The notes below the pieces were generated by a model. That model worked only from the letters and a program-made list of their open reading frames with translations, made no database searches and was not told the DNA's origin. From Paratinospora sagittata (Eukaryota; Streptophyta; Magnoliopsida; Ranunculales; Menispermaceae): a stretch of DNA of 64,000 nt. Both the position numbers and the translations under genes were made by a program. Below are positions 11,751 through 23,388 of this stretch, piece after piece (within the stretch, counting starts at the first letter, position 1; the number at the start of each line of letters is the position of its first letter). The stretch covers positions 18,948,286 through 19,012,285 of the forward strand of contig CM069603.1 in the NCBI GenBank assembly GCA_035771175.1. The letters are read 5' to 3'.

Positions 11751-13198
11751 TATGGCGAGAGATGGAGCACTAGATGAAGATGTTCAGCATTGTGTTTTGG
11801 CTCTTGAAGCATCACCATTTGATCCCCCTCAAGCAAAATTGGAAGACTTGGATGAAAGTTCTTCAAGTAAAGCAAGTGAGCCTACACCCGAGTTGAAGCT
11901 TCTTTCGGATCACTTGAGATATGCATTCTTGGGTGATGAGTCTATGCATCCGGTTATCATTTCTTTATCCTTATCTCATGTGGAAGATGATAAATTGTTG
12001 AGGATACTAAGGGAGCACAAATCAGCCTTGGGATGGTCAATTAAGGATATCAAGTGAATAAGCCCATCAATATGTATGCATAAGATACTTATGGAAAACA
12101 CCTACAAGCCTTCAATAAAGCACCAAAGAAGGCTAAATCCAGCCATGAAAGAGGTTGTGAGATCTGAAATCTTGAAGTGGTTGAAGGCGAAAATTGTGTA
12201 TGCTATATGGGATAGTTCTTGGGTAAGTTCGGTACAAGTAGTGCCCAAGGAAGGTGGAATGATGGTGGTCAAGAATGAGAACAATGAGTTGATCTCCACA
12301 AGGACGCTCACAGGATGGCGCGTATGTATAGAATACCAGAAGCTAAACAAGGCAACGAGGAAGAATCACTTTCCTTTTCCTTTCATTGATCAAATGTTGG
12401 ACCGATTGGCGGGCTTTGAGTATTATTGTTTCTTGGATGGATATTCGGGCTATAATCAAATAGCCATTACGCCTAAAGACCAAGAAAAGACTACCTTCAC
12501 TTGCCCATATGGTACTTTTGCCTTCCGAAGGATGCCTTTTGGTTTATGCAATGCATCGACGACTTTTTAATGGTGCATGATGTCGATTATTGCTAATATG
12601 ATTGAGGAGATCATGGAGGTGTTTATGGATGATTTTTCTATTTTCGGGACCTCATTTGACTATTGCCTTCATAATTTATCTCTTGTGCTTCAAAGATGTG
12701 AAAAAACCAACCTAGTGTTGAATTGGGTGAAGTGTCATTTCATGGTACAAGAAGGAATTTTTTTGGGCCATCGGGTTTCTTTCAAAGGTTTTGAGTTAGA
12801 TAGGGCCAAGATAGTAGCCATTGAGATTTCCTCATCCTAAGAATGTTAAGGGCATCCGTAGTTTCTTGGGGCATACTGGTTTCTATCGGCTCTTTATCAA
12901 AGATTTCTCAAAAATTGCAACGCCTCTTTGTAACTTACTGGAGAAAGAGGCATCATTTGAATTTGATGAGCATTGTGTTAAGGCATTTGAGTTGATCAAG
13001 AAGGCATTAATCTCATCCCTATTATGATTATGCCAGATTGAAAGGAACCGTTCGAGATTATGTGTGATGCAAGTGACTTTGCAATTGGGGCGGTTCTTGG
13101 GCAAATGCAAGATAAGATCATTCGAGCCATTTATTATGCAAGTCGTACTCTTGATGGGGCCCAACAAAACTACACCACAACCAAGAAGGAATTGTTGG
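11751..13198 (+). pseudogene. Athila-like reverse transcriptase and start of RNase H
   Basis: An acidic linker (LEDLDESSSSKASEP) leads into RT: MHKILMENTYKPSIKHQRR, WRVCIEYQKLNKATRK, FLDGYSGYNQI, MPFGLCNA and the catalytic box VFMDDFSIFG near 12615-12645, so the YxDD-type aspartates are present. A TGA after the linker (12055), a TAA at 12568 and a frameshift at about 12835 break it. Homology continues through [15 protein letters not shown] to the RNase H start CDASDFAIGAVLGQ and ends at KKELL, 13198. There it runs straight into the inverted copy, so the rest of RNase H and integrase is lost. Confidence 0.85.
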
Positions 13199-14150
13199 AT
13201 TTAGCCTTCTTTGGTGCTCAATTGAAGGCTTGTAGGTGTTCTCCATAAGTATCTTATGCATACATATCGATGGGCTTATTCCTTTTCTATCCTTAATTGG
13301 CCATCTCAAGGCTGATTTGTGCTCCTTTAATATCCTCAAAAATTTATCCTCTTCCACATGAGATAAGGATGAAGAAATGATAACCGGATAAATAGACTCA
13401 TCACCCAAGAATGCATATCTCAAGTGATACGGAAGAGGCTTCAACTCGGGTGTAGGCTCACTTACTTTACTTGAGGAACTTTCATTCAAATCTTCCACTT
13501 TTGCTTGAGGAGGATCAAATGGTGATGCTTCAAGAGCTATAACACAATTCTAGACATCTTTACCTAATGCTCCATCTCTCGTTATTGAGTTCACAAGACA
13601 TCTTTCTAAGTCATCCATTGGTGTAGTCGTCTCATGAACCTCTTCAACACACCCATCAACCACATCAATTCGGTTACATGTGCCCATCTCGAAGGGAAAC
13701 TTGAGGGTCTTGTAGATGTTGAAAAGTACTTCCTCATCATTCACCCTCAATATAAGTTCACCCTTTTGAACATCTATCACAGCTCGCCCAGTAGCCAAAA
13801 AGGGCCGCCCAAGAATCAATGGTATCTCACCATCTTCCTCCATGTCCAACACCACAAAATCCACAGGAATATGAACTTATCAACTTTAACAAGCATGTCT
13901 TCTATGATGCCTCTAGGATATGTAAGAGACCGGTCTGCCAATTACAATGAAATGGTTGTTGGCTTCACCTCTCCAAGTCCAAGCTTCCTAAACACAGATA
14001 AAGGCATGAAATTAATACTAGCACCAAGATCACATAGAACTTTATCAAAAGTAGAAGCACCAATAACACAAGGGATGGTGAAACTGCCTGGATCCTTAAG
14101 CTTTTGGGGTAGCTTCCTCTGTAAGATGGCACTACATATTCAGTGAGTTT
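13199..14150 (-). pseudogene. Athila-like protease and RT start, inverted copy
   Basis: Minus-strand duplicate of about 11215-12142. Reading from 14150 down: protease with the C-D-L-G-A-S stretch in shifted frames, [20 protein letters not shown] (13864 down), the acidic linker MEDLNESSSSKVSEP (13498 down) and the RT start MHKILMENTYKPSIEHQRR. It stops at 13199 before the conserved RT motifs. By eye it is more than 90% identical to the plus copy over the protease. Confidence 0.8.
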
Positions 14151-15716
14151 GGCTGTCTCATACTCTTCTAGTTTCCTTTTCCTCGCCATCGTGTCCTTCA
14201 TGAATTTTACATAGTTGGGCATTTGCTCCAATGCATCTGCAAAAGGAATATTTATGTGAATTTTCTTTAAAATCTCCAAAAATTTAGCAAATTGCACATC
14301 AAGTTTTTTCTTTCAAAATCTTTGGGGAAAAGGAAGAGAAGGTTTGATAATAGGAGGATTATCAGCAAAAGTGATAGAACCGGGCCTATAAGGTCTATCT
14401 TTTGTCTTCTCCCCCTCTTGTGCCTTGTTCTTCTCTTCCTGACTCCCATCGATATTCCTTGGCTCTTCTTGTTGCTCATCATGATATGATGATAATGCAA
14501 TCTTTGAACTTACATTCTCAGCCCCTTGTACTTCCTTGCCACTCCTCAAAGTAATGGTCTTGCACTGCTCTTTAGGATTCACCTCGGTGTTACTGGGTAG
14601 CGAACCTCGTTGTTAGGAACTCATTTGTGATGCTAGTTGCCCCATTTGCACCTCCAAATTCTTGATAGAATCCATTGTCTCTGTTATGAAAGAACTTAAC
14701 AAATCATTACTAGTAGGCTTCTTCTTTTGTGCTTGAGTGTAAATACCCGGTGGGGGTTGTAAAGTGTTCCTCGTATTTGCATAAAAAAATTTCTCATGAT
14801 TACGAATGCCCGAGTGGTATTGATTTGGCACACCTTAATTGCTTCTATAGTTGTACCCCTGATTGTTTATATATTGAACTTGCTTTTCCAATGCATCATT
14901 GCCTAAATATCCCAAATTCAACGTCACCGCTTTCTCGATAGATGGTTGTGCACTTTGAGTAGTAAGTGCAGCAAGTTGATGCGAAAGGCTTGAAATTTGT
15001 GCCAAAAGGGATGTAATAGGATCTACTTCATGTAATCCGGCTACGTTCTTCACCATGGATCTTGCACCTGGAACTTCATATGTGTTAGTAGTCATATCCT
15101 CCAACAAACTAAATGCCTCAGTAGTAGTTTTGGTTAACAATGATCCACCAGCCTCCGCATCAACCAATGTTCTTGTAGAAAACGTCATCCCATTACAGAA
15201 AAGTTGAAGTTGCAACCAGTCTTGAAAACCATGTTAAGGACACTTCCTTAACAACTCCTTGAATCTCTCCAAAGCTTCATACAAAGACTCTAACTTTTGT
15301 TGCTTGAATTGTCCAATCTCTGCTCGTAGTTGGGCGGTCTTGGCGGGAGGAAAAAACTTTTGTAGAAACTTTTGTACCATGTCCTCCCATGTTGTTATGT
15401 TATTTGTTTGCAATCCTTGCAACCATGCTCGTGCCTTGTCCTGAAGTGAGAACGGGAACAATCTCAGTCTAATGGTGTCTTCAGTAACACCATTCATCTT
15501 CACAGTGTCACACATCTCCAAGAAAGTGGTGACGTGAATAGTTGGATCGTTAATGGGGGATCCTCTAAACTTATGTTGTTGGACCATTGAAATCAAAGTC
15601 GGCTTCAACTCAAAGTTGTTCGCATTTATGGGAATGCGAATTATACTTGAGTAGTTCTCGTTGATCATCGGTTTGAAATAGTCCCTCAAAGTTAATTGAT
15701 TCGGATTATCCGCCAT
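14151..15716 (-). pseudogene. Athila-like gag, inverted copy
   Basis: ATG at 15714-15716 (MADNPNQLTLRDYFKPMI). The first 160 codons are open and hold the Retrotrans_gag region: FLEMCDTVKMNGVTEDTIRL, ARAWLQGLQTNNITTWEDMV, FLQKFFPPAKTAQLRAEIGQ. A stop at 15234-15236 interrupts; the frame resumes at 15215 (MQLQLFCNGMTFSTRTLVDA), is broken again at about 14835, and continues to the charged tail near 14313. Neither foreign LTR that splits the plus copy is present, so this copy shows the undisturbed order. Confidence 0.85.
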
Positions 15717-15921
15717 TGCTTCAGTTTCTACTCTTCTTTTTCTCCTTAATCTTCCAAGTGTCCTCTAAATTTCAGGGTAAAACGGCTTCAAATTAAAGCT
15801 ATTCGATCAACGCATAAACGTGCAACACCTACAAGAAAGAGAAGAAAGAAAAATTCATAAATAAAATCTAAATTAAAATCAAAACTCGAAAACACAATAA
15901 TAGTGTAAACTAAAATTACAA

Positions 15922-15939
15922 TCCCTGGCAACGGCGCAA
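15922..15939 (-). other. tRNA-Asp-type primer-binding site, inverted copy
   Basis: The minus strand reads TTGCGCCGTTGCCAGGGA, 16 of 18 bases matching the complement of plant tRNA-Asp. It lies just inside the LTR end at 15945, as in the plus copy. Confidence 0.8.
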
Positions 15940-15944
15940 AAACT

Positions 15945-16965
15945 TGATGTGTGCAAACCACAAGTGTACGGTGTCAAGTTATAATAATTTTCGATGAGAG
16001 TCGAGTATCGTCCTCAAGGATTGATAAGCTACACTAATTATATCGTTCCTAGCCCTAATTTTATCTAGAAAACCAAATTTTAATAATCAACGAACTAAAA
16101 TAATACTTAAACTAAAGCAATAAATAAATCAGCAAATATTCAAAATTTTATGGAGAAAAATCAATATTAAAAATACCTAGAGATTCAATTTTACCTAATT
16201 ATCAATTATACAATATTAGACATAATTATTTTCAAATTATTATTCAAATTTATAAGTCAATCCTCTAGTTTCTAACACCCTCTATCGAGTGCTGCGTTAG
16301 AATCTATCACCAAATACTATTTTTGATCTATCGATAAAAACCAATATATTAGCAATTCATTAAGCCTTGTGATTTTCTTACTACTTCATAAAACATCGCA
16401 TATCTATCAATATTACAATAATCTCATGTCATATTTCTTATATTCCAACCTAAAAAATCCTCTGTCAAGTGCCGCTCCCAAGTGTATGATCAATTAATTC
16501 ATGTCCAAGAGATCAATAGCATTAAGCATGGAGAAATATAAATAAACTCTGAATAATTTATTAATAATAAACAAATACTAATATTATTGCATAATCTCTA
16601 ATATAGGATTCATCTCATCTCTAGACTAACAAGTTAGTTCATAACTTGAAATAATGAAACACAAAACATGTAGAAAAACATGAAATTAAACATCAAAACC
16701 CAAACAAGATGCTTTAGAACTTGTCGATTTCTCCTTGTTTCCAAGTCAATTTCTTTGCGTTCCTTTGCTCCTTGCCATCTCTCTCTATTCTCCAATTTCT
16801 TCTCCTCAAAAAACCCTAAATTTTGATATATAATATGTCTCAAAGTCGTGTAAAATCGAAATTAGAAAGTGTGGAAGAATAACTCAAAAACTTGCTAAAT
16901 CTACCAAAAACAAACACACTAACGGCACCTCGGCCACCTTTTGTAGACTTAGCCAACTATCTAAA
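15945..16965 (-). mobile_element. Athila-like LTR, inverted copy, truncated
   Basis: Plus strand starts TGATGTGTGC and is collinear with 6386 onward, including the conserved TATA stretch (TATATAATATG near 16825). It breaks off near 16965 within ...GACTTAGCCA, so about 300 bp of the LTR's 5' end are missing. Unrelated AT-rich DNA follows. Confidence 0.8.
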
Positions 16966-18439
16966 GTAATAATATAGCATAAGATTATAATATGTTATAA
17001 TATAATATTATATACATCTATATGGATGTATTTATGTAGGTACACTGTAATATCGTACAACAAAATTGTGTAATATAATATAATTATAATTTAATATAAC
17101 TAATATATGATTTGATACTTTGCATCAGATGACGTAGTATAGCATACATAATATGTAATGTAGAATAGCGTGATGTGTGATAATTTTACATAATTTAACT
17201 CATCTTTTCTAATATCTAACACAAAGGCATTGGCTTAATATCAAAGGAGCAGACGGTGAAGAAGAAAGGGAAGAGATGAGGGAGGAAGAAAGAGGAGTGA
17301 TGGTGGCAACAGCAGCACCGCTGCTATTGCTAGTGCCATTTCTTCCTGCAAAAAACAAAACAGGTAAAGAAAGGAGAAGGAAGAGAGAAAGAGAGGAATT
17401 ATCACTGTGGTTCTTGCTCTGGCGGTCCAGTGTGCTTGTGCTCCACAATCGTTCTCCTACCGCCGGCACTAGTGTGCTGTCATTGTTTTAGAAAAGAAGA
17501 GAATGTAGATGATGGAAGAGGTGGCTTAGGTGTATTAAGTATACATAATAGTATTAAGTCTAAGGTTTAACGATGAGAACGTTCCATGATAAGAAGGTTA
17601 ATAATAGTGAAAACTTGCCAAAATTGAAAACTTGCCAAGATTTTGGACATGATTTACAATTGATCTTTCCTAAGAGGAATGTGAAAATAATGCTGAAGAT
17701 TACATTATTATAATTATATAATTATAGTAACCGATATTATAAACAAATATATAGTAACCGATATTATAAGTCTTTAACTCTTGTGAGGTTAACATTATTA
17801 TAATTATCAATATTTAATAGTTTAGTAAATGTATCGATCAGATTAAACTAACCAAATAGATATATTATGCCAATATGCACACTATTAATAAATATTTATT
17901 AGTTAAAATTTATAAACAAATACGTTAAATGGTGGTCTGTAGATAAATAGAATACTTAAGGTTCTTTTATGTATGTAGGAAGAAAATAAAAGGAAGGAAG
18001 GGTTGAATGTCGTTTCAATCCGTGCATAGCATGAACATATACATATTATACATATATAAAATGTATGCATGTCTCCACACACACACACACACGTACACGT
18101 GGTTATACCATTATTTCAATTTGATGTCCAAAAATCCCATGGTTGGGTCCCTAAAGGTTTTTTGGTGTTTTGAACTCCTCTGTGAAGTCAAATTTTGGAA
18201 ACAAAATCGATTGATTATATTTCTATTCAATTTAGCTAAAATACATTTATATCGTTGTTGTACATGTTCAACCTCATCGAAGATCTGTTTTTGCTCATTC
18301 TCAACACGATTCTCTTCTAGCTAAATTTTATAACATTTCGAACATAACGCATGTCACGCATGAGTCCATTTCTATCAAATGTGTAAAATTATGAAAATAC
18401 CCCTAAGGAAAAATTACATAAATACCTTTAAAATTTTTA
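16966..18439. other. Intergenic AT-rich DNA, no gene seen
   Basis: 16970-17200 is very AT-rich with TATAAT-like runs. 17225-17470 is purine-rich with short ORFs in both directions that match nothing I recognise. A (CA) run lies near 18078-18091. From about 18440 down, the minus strand reads TGTAATACCCTAAAAATTTT, which could be a gypsy-type LTR start, but no second end was found. Confidence 0.5.
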
Positions 18440-19600
18440 GGGTATTACATAACCTCATTCCAAAAAAAATTAGAGAAGACAATATCAAACACCGGTACTC
18501 CTTTAGTGTCACAAGACCACTTAGAAGTATTCCACTCATCACTAGTAAATATTTTTTTCAATTCATCTTTTTTCTTGTAAATGCTTTGCAAAGTACCAAA
18601 TGACGTAGCGAATCTCGTGATAGCAAGTCAAATGATATCACTATCATGTCTGAATGTCCTCATCAAATTCAAGACAAACCCATGGTTATATATGAAGCCT
18701 GACAAAGAGATTACTTTTCAATCACTCCTTTCACCCTAAGAAGTGCATCAATATCTTCTAACATCAAGTCAATACAGTGTGCTATACAAGGAGTCCAAAA
18801 CAAATGACGTCTCTTTTCCATTAACATTTTTCCCACAGCTACATATGCCTCTGCATTATCTATAACGACTTGAATCACTTTATCTTCACCAACTTTTTTC
18901 CACAATGTTGTCCAATAACTTAAAAAGAGTTTTTGCAATCTTCACATATGACGAAGCATCTATAGACTCCTAAAACACTGTGCCAGAAGGACTATTAACC
19001 AAAAAATTGATTAAAGTTATATTCCTTTTGTTTGTCAATCCATCAAACATGATACTATAGTCACTAACTACCCATGAATCCTTAATAGACTGTAATGTCT
19101 CATTCATGTAAGTTAACTCCTTAAAAAATGTTACCCTTCCTTCATGGTAACTTGGTGGCTTCAAACCAGGTCCAAATTACCCAATTGCTTCAACCATTGT
19201 CTTAAAGCTCTTTACTTCTAAAGCATTAAAAGGGATTCTCTGCAGATACATCAGCTTTCTCATCATCTTGTTTCATATAAAAATCTTGTTCTACCTCAAA
19301 AGAATTTGATGAACCAAAGGGCTTTTACTATTACTTTTACTTCTTGAATTCCTTACAAACATGGCCTGCATTCATCTCTCACTAATTCAGGGCCTATGTT
19401 ACATAGGCTCACATTTCCTCCCACTCCAGCCAAGTATACCAATGAATGCCTTGATTTACTTCTTTAGGACAAAAGTTGCATGATACCTTGCTTTTGACAT
19501 TTGAAACTCTCAAATAGGCATATTTTCATCCAATATCTTTCGACTTTGATATTAGAACTAGAACTCGGACCAACTCCAAATCCAGATGTCATCTTCCTTT
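18440..19600 (-). pseudogene. hAT-like transposase with DUF659, broken
   Basis: Reading on the minus strand: a probable BED-type zinc-finger remnant near 19430-19470 (CNFCPKEVNQGIHW); the DUF659 region GFKPPSYHEGRVTFFKE...IMFDGLTNKRNITLINFLVNSPSGTVF (19164-18970); then VIQVVIDNAEAYVAVGK and TPCIAHCIDLMLEDI (18938-18711); then LAITRFATSFGTLQSIYKKK and SDEWNTSKW (about 18640-18500). The order matches plant hAT-like DUF659 transposases. Stops between blocks and the absent C-terminal dimerisation region make it a relic. Terminal inverted repeats were not found. Confidence 0.8.
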
Positions 19601-20002
19601 AAACTATAAATGAAAGAAAAAATTGTAATGTTAATTAAATAACAAATTAACAATCATGCAACTCTAATCCCTAACAATAACAAACATCTAATCCCGAACA
19701 ATAACAAACATACAAATACAATGAAACAAAAAATACAAATTAACAAGTTTTCAAATTAGAAAGTTCGAAAAAATAAATAACAATCATATAGTCATATACA
19801 AATACAATGAACCAAAACATATTATGAGCAAGTAAAAAAAAAGGAACACTGCCATTGTCCAACGACGTGTTCGAGAATCCAAAAGTTCAAAAAAAAAAAT
19901 CATACAATGAAGTGAATGAACCAAAAATACAAACAAGTAAAAGAATTCAAAGTTGGAATGTGCAAAAATAGAACAAATAGCACAAAATAAATCAAAAACG
20001 AA

Positions 20003-20009
<7 letters not shown>

Positions 20010-20033
<24 letters not shown>

Positions 20034-20037
20034 TATA
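20010..20037. repeat. (AT)14 microsatellite
   Basis: Uninterrupted AT dinucleotides directly after a run of ten A. Confidence 0.9.
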
Positions 20038-21446
20038 GGAAAGCAATCGTGGGAAGTTGTCGCCGAAAGCTATCGTCAGAGTCGTCGACGACGTAGAATG
20101 GTCGAAGGGAAGCACATCGATGTCGCTGGGGTCGCTGGGGGTCGCTGGGTTCTATGGTTGCAACATTGAAGAATGGATTGCAGCCTTGAAGGGGTTTTTA
20201 TTTAAAAAAAAAAAAAAAAAATTTGCAGCAACACCTTCCAACTTTCCCTTTATTTTTTTTGGAAGCCCGTCCAACACCTTGGAACCGCTTTCTTAAGCTA
20301 TAATGCCTTGGCAGGGCCTAGACAACACTGTATTTTAAGGAATGGAAGTCTTGTAGCTCATAGGCTAGTAAGTTTGCTTTAGTCTCTGTTGGGTTTCAAG
20401 TGTGAGAAGAAATTCCTCCCATTGTTTCTAACATCGCACTAGCGGAGGCATCTTCTGTTCTCCCTTTTTGAATAAACAAGGCAAAAGAAAGTGGTACATT
20501 AAAATATATTCAAATGAAAGAGAACGTGGACTAAATTTTATCTGTTTTACAATTACAAAATCCAATAATGACTGAGAGTTAAAGTGGTATATAACAAGAC
20601 AAAAGAAAGTAGTACATTAAAATGTGTTTAAATGAAAAATAAAAGAGGACATGGGCTAAATTAATGCATTAACTCGATTTTATCAGCTTATGAATAGAGA
20701 ATTTGCGAGTCCGTTATTATATATTTTGAATAAATTCCTTTCCTTTCAAGAAAAAAATATACATAATCCACTTATGATTTCCAGATGTTGTGTAACGTAG
20801 ATTCTCTTTGTATGGGTTATTTAATGACAAGATTACTACTAGATCTAATTCCAATTTTCCCAGCTTGCAAACTAAGGCCATTAAATGAGGGGCTTTAAAT
20901 CAATCCTTTCGTCATTATCAGAATTGATAAACCATGAGAGGTCCTTCATGGCGCATAGGCTATAGCTGCAGTTTTTTTTCAATTGATTGCACTTCTGACT
21001 CAAAACATGAGATTTCTATTCCAAAGCAGGCTTAACTGAAATTTACTACTACAATTATTCAAGAAGGCCCGCTTGTGCTTACCACTATCATCCAATCAAC
21101 CCATTTTTGTTTGATTCATTGTAGTGTTTGCAACTGGTATAACTGGTGGGTTGTCACTTAGAATCACGAGGGTCATGCTTGTATAAATAGAAATATGAAT
21201 AAAAGACAATACATTAATGCCACACCCCGTAGTGCACAAAAAAACACATCAAAACCAGCAATTAATAACACACAAAACATACAGTACACTATTTATACGC
21301 AACCCACCCCCCAAATACATCCACACATACATTGAACGCACAGCAATTAATAACAATAACAACAAACACATACATATGACCATCACATGCAGCTTAACTT
21401 AACTAAGCTTAGAGATGGTAATCCAAAAAGAGTGATGGTAATGGGG

Positions 21447-21448
<2 letters not shown>

Positions 21449-21486
<38 letters not shown>
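21449..21486. repeat. (CT)19 microsatellite
   Basis: Nineteen uninterrupted CT units, (GA)19 on the strand of the neighbouring gene. It lies about 0.7 kb past that gene's stop codon. Confidence 0.95.
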
Positions 21487-21487
<1 letters not shown>

Positions 21488-22144
21488 GTCCCCACGCTTC
21501 AGTTCTTCATCTACAAACGCACACTGCCTGTGCTTGTACTCCCACTCCTCTTTCAATGGGGTTAGGTCATCACCCCGCACTCTCCAAACATACGTATTTT
21601 GCTTTGCTTAAAATAAGAGAAGAGACCCCCAAAACTTAATTATATAATTCTTTCTAGTCAACCAAACCCCCATTTCTTACCCTTTTTTTTTTCTTCTTTC
21701 TCAATCAAAGCCCTTCCATCTTCACATTACTGAAACCATATGGATGGAAGAAAAAGGTGAGAGTGAGAGGAGGTGAGAATTGGGAGTGGGGAACGGGGCT
21801 CACAATTGAAAAACTAACTTCTTTGATGCCATGCACATGCACATACAGACAAGCAACAAGACCCACACAACAACATCCCATGGCATCACCACAACACTTG
21901 ATCTATGATTCGCATCTTCCCTGCAATTCCTTCCCAGGCTAAAAGTTAGGGGTCGTCCTCATCTTGCCCCGCTACTCTCACGTGATGACCCACCGTCAGA
22001 AACAATATCAACATAACTAGCATTCCCTCACCACTCAACTATAATACTATTACTACCACTACAATGCTGTTGCTGCTGCTACAATACCCACCACGCTGCT
22101 GCTACTATACTGCCGTCCTCTCTAGCATAGTATAACAAGTTCCA

Positions 22145-22162
22145 TTACTACTACTACTACTA
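22145..22162 (-). other. Six consecutive in-frame stop codons
   Basis: The bHLH reading frame ends TAG TAG TAG TAG TAG TAA with no gap, because a (TAG) microsatellite begins at the stop codon. The first TAG (22160-22162) ends the protein. Confidence 0.95.
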
Positions 22163-23371
22163 GAGAGTTTCTTCCAAAGATTTGACTTTGACCTTGAGGG
22201 ACTTCAAATATTGGATTGCCTCGTCCAGAATCAACATTGCATCCTTCCCTTTCCCACCTGTCGGTATAATGCTCTGAAGAATGTTCACAGTCTCTCTTAT
22301 TTTCTCTCTCTTCAAACGCTTGTTGTTGTTGGATGACAATAAGGTCCTACCTTCCACAAAGCTTGACACTGTGTCGTCATCGTCATCCTCCTCAAGACAC
22401 TTCTCCCATCCTCCATTTCCTCTTCTTCTCCCTGAAGAAATTGCAGTGTCCACGAGTGACAACAACTCATCCTCCTCGTTGTTTTGGACTCTCTTTCTCT
22501 TTATTGGACCACCAAAGCTTGCAACTTCTTCCCCATCCTCCTCCACAACTCCTCCTTTCTTGAATTCTTCTCTCATTTCGCTTGGGGAATGCCCAGTACT
22601 AATCTCATCATCATCACCGACATCATCAACATATTCATCATCATCATCTGAATACAACAAAGCATTGAGTTCTTCTGTGTCTTCATGCATTTCACTACTC
22701 TCACCAATTTCACGGATCTCATCCAACTCGTCCTCGAAGATCTGCTGAGTCTCATAAATTTGGTCCACCAATTCATTTGTTTGCTTTGCAAATTGCTGTA
22801 ACGAACCACCTCTGAAACCATCAAATGGTGATGGTGGTGGTGGTGATATTGGTGTAATTGGGTTCCCATAAAATGTCTGTTGTGGTTGTTGAGTACAAGA
22901 ACCACCAATAAGAGAACTATAAATCAAATTTGTTTGATTTCCAGACTGATCAAATACAAGGAACCTCTTCTCCTCATTTGACCTTGGAACAACAACAGCT
23001 TTAGGTGGTGCCACCTCTCCATTGCCATTGCCATTGCATTCACAAGGAAATTCAGAAAACCCCTTTGTATGGTCAGGATTGGCAATAGGGGTCAAGGCCT
23101 GCCGGTAACGAGGTAACCCATAAAACCACCCTTGAACTTGTTGTTGAGAAGATTGACCACTTGTCTTCAAATGGGGCAATTCTGAAGAATCAAACTCGTG
23201 CAACCGTGGTTCATTCACAGAAGAAAGCATATTAACACAAGGGTTCGTTGTACAAGGTTGGAAGGCGGCGTTCCGCCATCCAACATCTAGCATAGAACCA
23301 GAGTTCAGATTTGCCGACTGCCATGGCAAATGCTGCTGTTGATGAAGCCAAGAACCACACTCTTTTTCCAT
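22160..23371 (-). CDS. SAC51-like bHLH transcription factor
   Basis: 403-residue nuclear regulator of the SAC51/SACL family (bHLH142-145 type), which in Arabidopsis restrains xylem differentiation downstream of thermospermine. The N-terminus (MEKECGSWLHQQQ) precedes a Pro/Gln-rich middle part, a strongly acidic stretch around residues 240-265 (SDDDDEYVDDVGDDDE) and a C-terminal bHLH from about residue 348: basic segment KRLKREK, helix 1 RETVNILQSIIP, loop TGGKGK, helix 2 AMLILDEAIQYLKSL. The basic segment lacks the His and Glu used for E-box contact, as is usual in this family. I place the start at 23371: the in-frame ATG at 23413 lies inside the likely last leader intron (acceptor TTCAG at 23389). 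The family call rests on this domain layout plus the conserved uORF upstream. The coding part is a single exon. Function is inferred from family knowledge. Confidence 0.9.
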   Translation of the reverse strand: MEKECGSWLHQQQHLPWQSANLNSGSMLDVGWRNAAFQPCTTNPCVNMLSSVNEPRLHEFDSSELPHLKTSGQSSQQQVQGWFYGLPRYRQALTPIANPDHTKGFSEFPCECNGNGNGEVAPPKAVVVPRSNEEKRFLVFDQSGNQTNLIYSSLIGGSCTQQPQQTFYGNPITPISPPPPSPFDGFRGGSLQQFAKQTNELVDQIYETQQIFEDELDEIREIGESSEMHEDTEELNALLYSDDDDEYVDDVGDDDEISTGHSPSEMREEFKKGGVVEEDGEEVASFGGPIKRKRVQNNEEDELLSLVDTAISSGRRRGNGGWEKCLEEDDDDDTVSSFVEGRTLLSSNNNKRLKREKIRETVNILQSIIPTGGKGKDAMLILDEAIQYLKSLKVKVKSLEETL

Positions 23372-23388
23372 GAAATAACAACAATCAC

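Larger units (their letters stand above)
19601..22144. other. Intergenic DNA downstream of the bHLH gene
   Basis: No coding region recognised. It holds A-rich and (AT)14 DNA at 20001-20037, a small GC-richer patch at 20045-20170, a diverged direct repeat (20476-20540 and 20594-20665), and (CT)19 at 21449-21486. The part next to the gene (about 21650-22144) probably includes its 3' UTR on the minus strand; no clear poly(A) signal could be assigned. Confidence 0.5.

Noticed and set aside
17209..17491. Two overlapping ORFs of 86 and 71 codons
   Set aside because: Purine-rich low-complexity DNA; no homology recognised in either direction.
18440..18460. Gypsy LTR start (TGTAATACCC, minus strand)
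   Set aside because: Only one end seen, no CA end, duplication or PBS could be assigned, so it is mentioned but not called.
22281..22908. Open frames on both strands opposite or out of frame with the bHLH gene (155, 76 and 111 codons)
   Set aside because: They are shadows of the acidic, low-complexity codons of the real gene; no family signature.
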